A DNA stretch of 64,000 nt from Silene latifolia (taxonomy: Eukaryota; Streptophyta; Magnoliopsida; Caryophyllales; Caryophyllaceae): NCBI RefSeq assembly GCF_048544455.1, contig NC_133534.1, forward strand, positions 33,728,217-33,792,216, written 5' to 3'. Shown in pieces: positions 22,144 through 33,189 of this stretch. The notes under the pieces are model-generated. The model did not search any database, had not been told where the DNA came from, and saw only the letters and a list, made by a program, of their open reading frames with translations. Position numbers and translations under genes: made by a program. The first letter of the stretch is position 1; each line of letters starts with the position of its first letter.

Positions 22144-22343
22144 CTACCATACGATCCGTTATGTAAATAGGTAAGTATTCCCTACCATTATGAATAGCGA
22201 TTGTATGTCCAATCATGGTGGGTATAATGGTAGATGCTGAAACCAAGTTACTATTATTTCTTTTTCCGCTTTTGTGTTAAACTTATCAATTTTTCGTAAT
22301 AAATGATTGGCTACAAAAAGGATTTTTTTAGTGAACGTGTCAA
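22144..22343 (-). pseudogene. rps19: Plastid rps19 fragment (3'-truncated), frameshifted
   Basis: The minus strand encodes the start of plastid ribosomal protein S19. It begins TRSLKK and [20 protein letters not shown], and after a frameshift near 22235 continues with [17 protein letters not shown] and [11 protein letters not shown]. It ends abruptly at trnH. Plastid genomes commonly carry such a 3'-truncated rps19 beside trnH at the IRa junction, so the truncation itself is inherited from the plastid. The initial codon reads TTG here, where GTG or ATG is usual. Confidence 0.8.
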
Positions 22344-22392
22344 TGTTAATTACTCCTAAATTTTTTTTAATGTAAAGACGAAGAGACTAATT

Positions 22393-23208
22393 CTATTTAC
22401 TACGTCGACGAATAATATATGTATTCCTTTTTCTACTTCTTTTTCCAAGTGCAGGATAATCCAAAGGGGTCGTGGGTTTTTTCTACCAATTGGAGCCCTC
22501 CCTTCACCACCCCCACTGGGATGGTCTATAGGGTTCATAATGACTCCTCTTACTACAAGACGTTTACCTAACCAACGCTTAAATCCGGCTCTACCCAAAC
22601 TTTTCTGATTCACTCCAACATTCCCCACTTGTCTGATTGTTGTTGAGCAGTTTTTGGATAGCAAACGGACTTCCTCGGAAGGTAATTTTAATGTGACCGA
22701 TTTCCCCTCTTTTGTAATCAGTTTCGCTACAGCACCCGCTGCTCTAGCTAATTATCCACCCTTTTCAAGTGTTATTTCTATGCTATGTATGGTCGTGCCT
22801 AAGGGCATATCGGTCAAAGGTAGGGCATTTCCCATTTTTATAGGAACTTCTGTACCAGAAACAATGGTATCTCCAATTATAGCCCCCCTGGGATGTAAAA
22901 TATATCTTTTTTCACCATCCCCATAGTGTAGGAGACAAATGTACATATTTCGATTAGGATCATATTCTATGGTTACGATTCTACCATATATGCCTTTTTT
23001 ATTCCGTCGAAAATCTATTTTACGGTATAGACGCTTATGACCTGCCCCCCCCCCCATTCCTTGTGGTAATGATTCCTCTGACATTACGACCTTTACCACA
23101 AAGATGTTGTCCATAGATCAAATTATTTCGTGGATTGGATTTCACTTGATTGTCTACGGCTCCATTGGGTGTGCTCGGGGTAGAAGTTTTATATAAATGT
23201 ATCGTCAT
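22393..23208 (-). pseudogene. rpl2: Plastid rpl2 copy without intron, broken
   Basis: The minus strand encodes nearly all of plastid ribosomal protein L2. Visible pieces are [11 protein letters not shown] at the start, [64 protein letters not shown] and [12 protein letters not shown], ending in a basic RRRSK tail at 22393. The span is about 816 nt, close to the normal spliced length. The sequence passes through the usual intron site with no intron. Damage includes an expanded C tract at 23045-23056 (frameshift), a stop where EKGGQ should continue (22754-22752) and further shifts near the C-terminus. It cannot make L2. Confidence 0.85.
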
Positions 23209-23535
23209 GTTATTAAGTTTTCGCAACTCAATCATGTATGATAGAGTCATCAAAGATTTGACCTCTTCGAACTCTGTTTGTAACTCACTAGAGGCTTGGA
23301 AAACAAAGAGAAGATGTGTACGAACGAGATATCCAGCAACAAGAAGAAGAAAAAGGATTGAATAGAAGAACTCTTGAACATTTGGCGATCCCATACGTGT
23401 CCATATCAATGGTGACTCATTATTTCGATGAATCATTTCTTCGGACAGAAAAAGATTATGTAAACACTTGTTCGAAATCTCACTTATCAAATTCCATTGT
23501 GGAAGACACACTTTTTTTTTTGAAGAATTCGCCAT
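23209..23535 (-). pseudogene. ycf2: Plastid ycf2 fragment fused in frame to rpl2
   Basis: Upstream of rpl2 on the same strand and in the same frame are about 109 codons of plastid ycf2. They include [25 protein letters not shown]-like residues, [20 protein letters not shown] and [13 protein letters not shown], ending at IELRKL just before the rpl2 start. In ordinary plastid genomes rpl23 and trnI lie between rpl2 and ycf2, and ycf2 is on the opposite strand. The joint is therefore a rearrangement (inversion plus deletion, or joining of separate fragments). The combined open frame (23535-23035) is an accident of fusion. Confidence 0.75.
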
Positions 23536-23642
23536 GATATATATGATCAGTGCATAATATCATGACAAATTGATACAAAATTTTGACTGCTACTTAGTAT
23601 CGGAAATAGGTCTGAAAAAGTATCGAAAAATAGAAAATTTAG

Positions 23643-24212
<570 letters not shown>

Positions 24213-24261
24213 ATACTACTTTCTGTATTCATAACGAATTCGGGTGCATCTCCATTATTGG

Positions 24262-24383
24262 TTGACAAAGGCATATAAGGCATGTTATACTGTTGAATAA
24301 CAAGCTTTCAATTATCCATTTATAGATAATTTGTGTGTTTTGGAGTCCTTGATAATTTAAATTAAATAAACCAAGATTTTACC
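24262..24383 (+). promoter_or_regulatory. psbA: Relic of the plastid psbA promoter and leader
   Basis: TTGACA (24262-24267), TATATAA-like and TATACT (24286-24291) are spaced as in the plastid psbA promoter. The leader runs from there to the ATG at 24384. It would not be expected to work in the nucleus, and it shows that copy 2 is the parent of the duplication. Confidence 0.7.
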
Positions 24384-24938
24384 ATGACTGTAATTTTAGA
24401 GAGACGCGAAAGCGAATCTATGGGGTTGCTTTTGTAACTGGATAACCGGCACCGAAAACCGCCTTTACATCGGGTGGTTTGGTGTTTTGATGATCCCTAC
24501 ATTATTGACTGCAACTTCGGTCTATATTTATTATAACCTTCATTGCTGCTCTTCAGTAGATATTGATGGTATTCGTGAACCTGTTTTTGGATCTCTACTT
24601 GACGGAAAGCTTATTTAACCAAATAAGCTACCTGAAATAAAATGCTACCTAGAGTAGCATTTGAGATTTCAGGTACCTGATTTGTTTTGATATTCCGTTT
24701 TTACCCCTTAAATTTATACTATTAAATAATTATCATATCCTTTTACGCCATTTCATCAAAATCAGTTATATTTTCAGTTAGTTTGCAAAACACTTTTTTA
24801 TATAATCAGTTACCTTATCAGTTCCTAATTTCTAGCTACCTTATCAGTTATCTTTTCATGTTTCAGTTAGCTTTTCAGTTTTCAACTAACTTTTCAAGTT
24901 TTCAGCTACTTTTTCAGTTAGTTTTACCAAACAGAGCC
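24369..24938 (+). repeat. Second psbA-plus-MITE unit, ending in a MITE-like terminus
   Basis: The non-psbA half contains a nested hairpin (ACCTGAAAT...ATTTCAGGT enclosing ATGCTAC-CTAGA-GTAGCAT). It runs to ACCAAACAGAGCC at 24926-24938, a terminus common in plant hAT-type MITEs. The opposite terminus (GGCTCTGTTTGGT) is not present on the psbA side, so the MITE is incomplete. Copy 1 lacks this last part. Confidence 0.55.
24384..24611 (+). pseudogene. psbA: psbA 5' coding fragment, copy 2
   Basis: This is the same psbA segment as copy 1, here with its plastid leader and promoter upstream. It ends at the same point, before GGAAAGCTTATTTAAC. Small indels break the frame. Together with copy 1 it shows that the psbA-MITE joint existed before duplication. 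Confidence 0.8.
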
Positions 24939-25154
24939 TAAATATAACTAATACGGTGTATAAAACTAATAAAAGAAAGAGGATAATTGATCAAAAATCT
25001 AAAGCGATATTATGAGATGATCCCGCTTCTTGAGACTTCAATAAAAATCTAAACCGATATTAGACTATTTAATCATGATTGATAAAAAGTCATCAGACTG
25101 ATGGTCGATGTTTGTATGTAGAAAACACAAACAAAATTACGCTTTTAATAACCA

Positions 25155-25838
25155 CTAGGTTTGGTGCCCGGTCCTCCCGTAATACATCTATTTATCGTCA
25201 AATTTTATTTTTAAGAAATAAAACTACGTTTGACTTGCTTAACTCATACGTTTACCATTTATACTGAAAATGTTAAAATTTATCAACAAATTATGAGACA
25301 CATTCACTACTCCGGCGGTATTATTATTACTTTCATGACATATTCACTAGAACTTCAATTACGGTTCTTTCTTTGACTACTCACGCTATTTTTATAATTA
25401 TATCCATTCCCGTTAATTTTATCTAACTCATATATATAAATAGAATATTTTTCTTAAATCTATCAGCTAGTTTTTCATACTTTCTCTGTTGTTCTTACTG
25501 TTATTTTCGTTACATTTGTTGTGACTACTGTAACTTCACTACTCCCGTCGTCAATATCGTTGCTTCACTACTCCTGCATTTAATAATGTTAGTTTCACTA
25601 TTGTCGTTATTGTTACTATTACAGTATTACTACTACTTCCGCTGCTTTTATTATTGTAACTTTTATTACTCATATGAGTAATTACTGTCATATTTGTTAC
25701 ATTTAATATCTTAAATCATTGGATTATCTAATTTATGGAATGTACAAATTATAGAATATTGTATTTTTTTTGGAAACAATCTCGATTTTTGTCCCTTTAA
25801 ATAGTTTTTAAAATATAACCTACTTTAGTTCGTCTGAG
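25155..25838 (-). mobile_element. Helitron 3' end and body, 5' part not resolved
   Basis: On the minus strand the sequence ends ACCGGGCACCAAACCTAG, followed by T. That is the CTRR terminus with a GC-rich hairpin just before it. The body has repeated gtagtgaaa/cgggagtag phrases shared with the Helitrons ending at 41023 and 62443, so the three form one family. No clear TC start was found at the right. Confidence 0.5.
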
Positions 25839-26975
25839 GTCTCCTCTAGTATGAAGGTGGCTGTTCGATGGGCTAATGGGTAATCTTTATTCCATCTTAT
25901 CTATTGGCGAAGTTTCTGTGGTTGTACGGTTGTTGTTTGCAGGACATGTTTACTCGATGTAGGAGAGTTTTCTCCATCAGAGGCAGGACCTCGTGGTCTG
26001 TTCTCTTCTTTGTCTTTCTACGCTCTTGTAGCGTAAGTGCATCTTGGTCTTGCTTCTTTGCACCTCAACTGTCTCAATGGCCGGTAGAAGTTATTTGCCT
26101 TGCTGTTGACTTGGATGCAGAAGCTCATCATGTCCTTTTTGTCCGTTACCATCAAGCCTTCGTTGTTCTTGTTTATCTTATTGATGTACTTTTAACTCGT
26201 TTAGACCTCGTGTAATAAATGCACGGTATATAGAATTTTTATTTTAAAATAAATTACATATATAATAGTGTCAATAATTGTTCGTATTTCTCGTCGGTAT
26301 GTTTTTGTATAATTTTGAGGAAAAAAAGTTGAAACTAAAATTGATTAAGAGAATTTAGTTATGGGTTGATGAAAGTTAATTTAAAGAAAATATTTTTTAT
26401 AACCTAAAACAAATGATTTCAATTTATCTCAATTTTTTTTTTTTTTGGGAAAATAAAATTGGTGATTTATATTTTTGTTTGATATGTAGGATGGGCCAAG
26501 TACTTGTCAAATAATAACATCAATAAAATATTTAATAATTGATAACTCGGTTTTCTTTAAAGATGTTAATTATAAACACCTCAAGATGAGGATCGTCATC
26601 CACAATCATATACTCTTAACAGTTTGTGATATTCGATCAGGTATATATTTCACACCTCCTTTTCTTCGTTCTTCGACCAACTAATAATCGCGAACTATTT
26701 ATTAACTATCTCTGACTCGTATTGATCAACGTTTCATCCTCTAGTGGGAACGAGTGTCCCTGCTAGCTTTTACTTAGCTCCGCCAGTGGTAGAATACATG
26801 ATGAATGAATGAATGCTCCTTCAATGGGAACGAGTGTCCCGCTAACTAAAAATATAGCAAAAATTTTGCTTAATTACATCATTCATCTTTTCTAAAATAA
26901 CATGAGGTAAAAAATTAAAAAGTCATAAATAATCGCGTAAACAGATAGGCCAATAACAATTCTTATAATAATTCA
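25839..26975. other. Intergenic DNA downstream of the F-box gene
   Basis: A 103-codon frame at 25904-26215 (plus) has no recognisable domain and ends near CTCGTGTAATAAATGC, which resembles the 3' end of some plant LINEs, so it may be a retroelement tail. Two copies of GGGAACGAGTGTCCC, a near-palindrome, lie at 26755 and 26826. Nothing else is supported. Confidence 0.3.
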
Positions 26976-28211
26976 CTACTTAAAATGAAACCAGTCACCC
27001 TCCTCATAGAAATAACCATCATCATAACGGTAGTAATAGTCGTCCACCTCTCGTTCTCCGGATATTGAACGAATCAGTAGACCTCCGGAAAAGTTTAAGA
27101 GGCTTTCCTTACAAATATATGCGAAAGAGAAATCATCACTAGTATCAAGGCCATCTCCGTCGATTCCCGACTCAATAAATTGTTTATCTCTAATGTTGTA
27201 CCAAAAGTATTTGCCACTAGAATTTGGTATACACAATAGTTCGTCTAATGATCCTTTTCGGTAAGCAATAGGGTGGTAAACGGATTTGGATAGGCTCATC
27301 AACTTAACCCAAGACTCCTTAACACCATATTCCTTCATAACCCATACACTATAAGTTGAATTCTTCACATCGTAACATGAAAAACGCAAACACCCATCCA
27401 GCACGCCGAGGTGATACTGATTGCGATCCGCTGACCATTGTGGAGTTGGGTTGGACTCGATTTCACATAAAAGAATATCAGACAAGAGCACATCATTAGA
27501 CCATCGTTCAGCCTTGATATCAAAACAACCAATTCTCGTCAAACGACCATAACAATCTTCGAATGTCATGACAAGCAAATGGTTTTGTACAAGGACAGGA
27601 GTATCACACGATTCAGGCGTGGTCGGTTTACACTCGATAAGTTTCCATAAATTAGTGTTCAAGCTATAGACAATGACCTCCGTTACTAAAACATCATGTA
27701 AACCTCGACGGTATTGGACAAACCTAACAACTTTGAAATCGTGTGAACAATGACACATCCCATACTGAGCATAGTTATGGTGAGTGGGAACATAAAGTTT
27801 AGGGAGTACACGGTAAATACGCGTAGTTGGGTTGAGTAAGATGAGACCTTCAAGGTCACTGTATCCGCACGCAATCAAGAGGTATGATTCGCAAGAAGCC
27901 ACCATTGACATAAAGGGATCTAACCACTGTGACGGTATAGGGTAAGGGCAGACCATAGAAGGAGACTGTAGAGAGTCCAGTTCAAATATACGGAAGGTTT
28001 TATTACGGCCTGGGAGGATTAAGATGCGATGATTGGCCTCGGAAAATAATTCATTGAATTTTGGGGATGAAATCTCGGTTAGAAAAGACTTGGAAACGCA
28101 CTTGAGGCGAAAGAGGGATTTAGCGGGTAATTTGGGAAGTATACATGATAATATTAATGCCATGGGAAGGGTTTTCAAACATGGTTTTCGGGTTTTGAAA
28201 CAGAAATCCAT
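26976..28211 (-). CDS. F-box protein with F-box-associated domain, 411 residues, intact
   Basis: Single-exon gene. The F-box lies at about residues 15-55: PMALILSCILPKLPAKSLFR, then LKCVSKSFLTEISSPKF. This is the surface that binds SKP1 in SCF ubiquitin ligases. The rest is an F-box-associated (FBA-like) beta-rich region with the typical phrases LILLNPTTRIYRVLPK, VIVYSLNTNLWK, FDIKAERWS and YSVWVMKEYGVKESWVKL. The C-terminus is acidic and Tyr-rich. The likely role is substrate recognition for ubiquitination; the target is unknown. Such genes form large, fast-changing plant families. The ATG at 28211 is followed by no interruption. A TATA-like CATAAATAG lies about 60 bp upstream. A Helitron 3' terminus sits 170 bp upstream. 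A broken paralogue is at 60981-62442. Confidence 0.85.
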   Translation of the reverse strand: MDFCFKTRKPCLKTLPMALILSCILPKLPAKSLFRLKCVSKSFLTEISSPKFNELFSEANHRILILPGRNKTFRIFELDSLQSPSMVCPYPIPSQWLDPFMSMVASCESYLLIACGYSDLEGLILLNPTTRIYRVLPKLYVPTHHNYAQYGMCHCSHDFKVVRFVQYRRGLHDVLVTEVIVYSLNTNLWKLIECKPTTPESCDTPVLVQNHLLVMTFEDCYGRLTRIGCFDIKAERWSNDVLLSDILLCEIESNPTPQWSADRNQYHLGVLDGCLRFSCYDVKNSTYSVWVMKEYGVKESWVKLMSLSKSVYHPIAYRKGSLDELLCIPNSSGKYFWYNIRDKQFIESGIDGDGLDTSDDFSFAYICKESLLNFSGGLLIRSISGEREVDDYYYRYDDGYFYEEGDWFHFK

Positions 28212-28380
28212 TGGAAAGGCTAGATTTGCTTGTTAAGGTTAGGGCGGATTTAAGGAGATGTAGAAATCTCTATTTATGAGAAATTAAAGAATAATAAAAT
28301 AATAAAATATAAAAGTCATGGTAAATAGACTGATTACCGAAAAACAACTAATTTGATCCATTCCAAAAATTATTAATAAA

Positions 28381-29917
28381 CTAGGTAGTATCCCGCGCTT
28401 CGCGCGGCTTGTTTTAAAATTTTATCATTTTAATTGAAGAAAAATAATATAATTCATTTATGATCTTTAATATTTATACTTAGAAATTAAAATAAATTAG
28501 TTTTTCACAAATTTAATTTTTTTTAGGTTTAACTTCAATGTTTTAAAATAAAATACATACAATTTTAATTATTAAAACTAATAAATTATAATTAATTATG
28601 CATGATAAACGTTTTATAAATAAATTTGTTACTTATCTAATATCATACTCTCTCTCATAGTCGCTTATTTCTTCCCTATTTTCTTTTCGAAGCTAGTCGG
28701 ATTTTCTTCCCCCTTTCCATTTTTAGTAAGTTTTTTAATTGCGAAATTACCATATTGTCCTTGTCTATTTTTTCATTTTACAAAAATTGCCATTTATTAG
28801 TGGAGCTAGTTAGATTTGAATAACGCAACGATGAATATTGAGTTCTCACATTATATTATTTAATGATACATTATGTCCCGAATCAGTTAATATTTGTTCA
28901 AAATGATGTGAATATAATTTTATGCAATTTATATTTTGTTATGTATAACGTGTGAAATTTATGTATCAATTATATAACGTCCAAACTCAACTTATTCAAT
29001 ACTTTTGATTGTGTGCTGCAAGTGCTATATGTCAAACATATCTATAAGAAATTTACACCTTTAGTTTTTTAAACAACTATAAATTATATTATTTTTATAC
29101 AATGATGTTTAATAAATTACCTGTAAATAAAATAGGTTGAATTTTCTCAAATTATTTTTTGGGGTTTTAACTTCAAAGTATTTAAAAGATAACATTTAAA
29201 ATATTTAACTAAAAGTAATATTTAGTTAGTCATAATCAATATTTTATACTTGACACATACATATTTAATTGAAAATATTAAAGAAAAATGTAATGTGATG
29301 CTTTTTCATAGCGTTTATAATACTATATTACTTAATAATCATTACTTTTATTTTGATTATTTAAATGTACTCGCGATCAGTGTGTTACTGTGTACATACA
29401 TACTCCTTATCACACTATTTAAACCTATCGAAATCTCACATGTATTCAATTTCTCGCAATATAATTGTTTTCATTCTCACACTATAAAAACTTATCTCTT
29501 AATAGTTTTTTTAAGTTCTATTTTTAATAAATAAAATGACTCTCCCAAATATATTTTTCTTACCGGATTTAATGATCTAAGTTTTATAACTTTCTCAAAA
29601 TGTTTTTTTATGTAAATGTAAAATATCAAAATATTTCAAAAATATAATCAAAATTATACTCAATTGAAAACATTTTTCGCAATGAAAGTAATTAATAGAT
29701 TTTAGAATTTTTCTCAAAATAATTTTTTTACTAAATTTAGAGTCAAATTACCGTAATTTTTTTACGTAATTTTATAATAAATTGATTAAACTATAATTAA
29801 TATTTTGCTGAGATTTATACAGCATTTATTATGCTCATATTAAATGATTAGCTGTAATTAATTTTTGTCATTAAGGCTGTATAGGACACGTGGCGTATCC
29901 ACAGCGTTTCAACCCAA

Positions 29918-29982
<65 letters not shown>

Positions 29983-29990
29983 CATAACTA
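28381..29990 (-). mobile_element. Helitron, 3' end clear, 5' end approximate
   Basis: The minus-strand end reads hairpin CCGCGC-GAA-GCGCGG, then GATACTAC, then CTAG, followed by host T. This is the Helitron CTRR terminus with its subterminal hairpin. The body is very AT-rich and non-coding, with no Rep/helicase domain, so the element is non-autonomous. The 5' side probably lies near the (TA)n tract and the CACGTGTC phrase at about 29890-29990, but a TC start preceded by A was not pinned down. The 3' end is 170 bp upstream of the F-box start codon. Confidence 0.55.
29924..29975 (+). repeat. (TA)n microsatellite
   Basis: About 26 TA units are uninterrupted. Confidence 0.9.
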
Positions 29991-30003
29991 ATGCTAATAA
30001 ATA

Positions 30004-30305
30004 CTCCCTCCTATTCTACATAAACCTCCCTATTCATGGGGGGCACTAGAATTAAGGAGGGGAATTAAAATTAGGTAAAGTATTGTAGTGGGGTTTGGTA
30101 ATTGGAGAGAGAAGGTATTGTGGGGTATTATTGTGGGTGAGGTGATTAAAATAAGTATTGTTGTGAGATAAGTTGATTAAAATAAGTATTGTTGTGGGGT
30201 AAGGTGATTAAAATAAGTATAAAACTTCTCTAAATAAGGAAATAGGGAAGGAATTGTGAATAGATGAAAAAAGAAAGAGGGAAGTTTATGTAGAATAGGA
30301 GGGAG
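30004..30305. mobile_element. Stowaway-like MITE, 302 bp
   Basis: Long terminal inverted repeats (CTCCCTCCTATTCTACATAA and its inverse) are flanked by TA duplications at 30002-30003 and 30306-30307. The TA duplication and CTCCCTCC ends mark the Tc1/mariner Stowaway type. Internally a gtgattaaaataagtattgt unit repeats about three times. Confidence 0.85.
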
Positions 30306-30307
30306 TA

Positions 30308-30842
30308 CTTTTTTTGATAAAATGGTTCATGAATAAAGAGTGGAGTTCAAATTACAAACTAAGGAGGGGGGTCAGGAGACAAAGGAGAGGCAATATCCTC
30401 CAAGTCAGCATTACATAAATCGATTACAAAAGGAGGTGCAATGTTCCAGCTAAAAGCACCCGCAAAGGTAGAACTATCTTTCAAGGAGAACTTTGCCAAG
30501 GAGTCAGCAACTGCACTGGCGGACCTTTTCGCGTATGTTATCGTGGAAGATGGTAAGGCCCCTAATAGTTCCCTTCAATCAGCAATAATGTTAGCAAGCG
30601 GGCAGCAAAGTAGAGCATTTCCAAACACCAGACGAACCGCATTCAAACAGTCCGAACTAAAATCATACAAACCCTCGTGGAAGTTAGCATACGTGAGTCC
30701 CTCTCTAATGGCAAGGAGTTCGCTGGCCAGAGGGCTTGGAGCCAAACGCCTAGTAGACCAACCATGCACCCAAAAGCCGTTCGAGTCTCTCACTACACAT
30801 CCAATACCCACAATAGAAGAGATTCTACAAAAGGAAGTATAA
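30308..30842 (-). pseudogene. LINE RNase H fragment, truncated and broken
   Basis: On the minus strand an RNase H-like (RVT_3) domain reads GIGCVVRDSNGFWVHGWS, LASELLAIREGL and FSSDCLNAVRLV. An in-frame TGA near 30574 interrupts it. The frame resumes with LLGALPSSTITYAKRSASAV and ADSLAKF to a TAG at 30361-30359. A T run at 30308-30315 is the poly(A) tail and abuts the MITE. Only the last part of the LINE remains. Confidence 0.65.
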
Positions 30843-31407
30843 CATAATGCGAAAATAAATTAAGGCAGTTCAATGTAATTAAATAAATAAATATAAATTA
30901 ATTATACTATATAGATGTTAATCATAGCGCTGTGTGATAGACTTAACCAAGAGAATTCAATGTAATTAAATATTATATAGTTTTGATTGAAGTATAAATA
31001 TAAAGAATACCAGAATATGACGATTTTACTTAAAATAAGCATGTCCTACTTATGATATTAATTAATATAAAGATGTTAATTATGTTAATTATATAATGAT
31101 AACACAATATTTTACTCGTTTTTATCCCATATTTCGTCTCTTATTTAGTCTAATTTATTACCCGACTTGTAATTATTCACTCGTTTTGAAATAAAATAGA
31201 ATATTTATTGATTTTATGTTAATTTGTGGCAATCTATATTATTTGTTTGGAATTTGGTACTGCTTTTGGACGTTTCTTTTTGTAGGTACCAAATGGAGTG
31301 AAACCGAGTTGAGTAAAAGCAAATGAAACGGAGCATTGACGAGTTTAGTGTGCATGTCTAATAGTTGTTGTTCGGATGGGCTGATAAACTTGGGCCATTA
31401 ACTTTTA

Positions 31408-31706
31408 GGGTGTGTTTGGATAGCAAAAGTAGAGGGAAAGGAAGGGGAGGGGGAAGGGGGGGAAGAGAAAGGGAGGTAAGGGAAGGGGAGGGCAAATGAA
31501 ATGTGGTTGTTTGGATACAATTTCTTTCCAAATCTTGCCTATTGTGGAGAGATTATGATTTGCCTTGGTGGAGGGAAAATGAAACCCTCCAAATCTCTCC
31601 CCCTCCATTTCCCTCCACCCTTATTTGCTATCCAAACAAAGGATTTTCAATCCCCTACTCTCCCTCCCTTTCTTTTCCCTCCAAATTACTCAATCCAAAC
31701 ACACCC
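31408..31706. mobile_element. Tourist-like (PIF/Harbinger) MITE, 299 bp
   Basis: The inverted ends GGGTGTGTTTGGAT and ATCCAAACACACCC are flanked by TTA at 31405-31407 and 31707-31709, the usual 3-bp Harbinger duplication. The left half is G/A-rich and the right half C/T-rich, so the element folds on itself. Confidence 0.85.
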
Positions 31707-32759
31707 TTAATGCCACCACTATTTTCATATAAAGGTGGACCTTTCACAAAAAGACAATGCCAAGGAAAGCCCCAACATGATCCTACCAATTGAATCCATG
31801 TGAAATGCAATAGAAAAGTGACAAAGGGTGGTGCTGGGCACGTGAGATATAAGGGAAGGAGCAGCTTGATTTTTGGCGTGTGTTTTTGTTGGGCAGAGAA
31901 GAAGAGAAAGACGGAGGGCCTCCATTTTCAGATTTTTATTAGGTTTTAGGACTAATTTTCTCTCAAATTTTCTCCCTAAAAATTAGTTAGTATTAATTTA
32001 AATAATATTCAAGCTTTAATCTTTTAGTATGGAAGACTAGATCTACATTATTTGTGCACTTTTCCTCTCATTTATTGGTATTAATTTCTTCCCTCTCCTT
32101 TTCTTGTTGTTATTTAATTATTGTTATGCTTTTAATTAGTTTAATCTCTTTAATTAGTTAAAGTTTGTCTTTATTAGTCTTAGCATGCTTAGTGTTAATT
32201 TAGTCTCACTATATTAGTTAAAGTTTCAATCTTTATCACTTTATTTTGTTTAATACTATGTTTAGAATAATTATAAATGTATTTAGTTTTAGATTAGTAA
32301 TGATTAGTGAGTAGTATTTTGACTAGGGTGCGATTAAAACCCTAACATGAGTTATTTATCTAATTGAGTTTCATTAAATTAGTTGTTGAGGAGAGGTTGT
32401 TGGGGTTTAAACAAAGGAATTGAATTGTTGTGTCTAATTGGGCGTAATCGTCGATTTTGACCCTTGTCCACCAACGGAAGTTGGTTAGGTTGGGATTGAT
32501 TACATTACCCCTTTTTGGTCGTGTGCCGACTTTGGTTGAGCCCGGGAGGGAGAACCCAAGTGAGGTGCCTTTGTTTTTCGGTTTGAAGTTCGCCTTCGGG
32601 AGAAGGGTAGGGATGACCGGGAGTTTATCGCGGGCTTAAGCCCTTGATCTTGATGAGAGGTGAGCGGAGTGGGCCCACTTTAGCGAGCCTTGAGTCTTGA
32701 GTCGAGGGAAACCGAGTCATGAGCCCGGGAGGGAGTTGATTCGGTATCACTAGTGTCGC

Positions 32760-33172
32760 TGTTGGAACAAGTTAAGAGTTTGTTTGTTTGTAAGATTGGC
32801 TAGTATGGATCCATTAGTATGGGCCTAAAACTTAATTAATCAAACCGGCACTTGGGCAGTTTATTAATACGGAATTATACAAAGACGGAAAATCCGGATG
32901 AATTGAATATGTCCCATACGTGAAACAAGACACTGGTTCATGAAATAGAACCTCTTGTTTCATATTTTGTGCCTCTTCAATCTTATAAATACAAGGCCTT
33001 CATTCAATAACAAACAACCAGAAAATAAAATCTCATCAAATCAGAATAAGAAAAGGCTATAAGAAGCAGTATTGTATCCTAGAGGAATAACCCTAATAGT
33101 GGGGGATAATTTCCTTAAGGAAAGTATAATTAACGCCTTACTGCAATTTCGTTTTGATATTTTGTTCTAACA
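32760..33172 (+). repeat. 5' LTR of the second copia element
   Basis: It begins TGTTGGAACAAG and ends TTGTTCTAACA. A likely TATA box (CTTATAAATAC) lies at about 32972-32982. A 14-bp perfect palindrome, TTTCCTTAAGGAAA, lies at 33110-33123. Confidence 0.9.
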
Positions 33173-33189
33173 ATCTTAAGGAAATTATT

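Noticed and set aside
23035-23535. A novel 166-residue protein
   Set aside because: It is a chance in-frame fusion of ycf2 and rpl2 pseudogene pieces.
25904-26215. 103-residue protein-coding gene
   Set aside because: No domain, no splice or promoter context, and the end resembles a retroelement tail; left as uncertain intergenic DNA.
30441-30842. A plus-strand 133-codon gene
   Set aside because: It is the antisense shadow of a LINE RNase H fragment on the minus strand.
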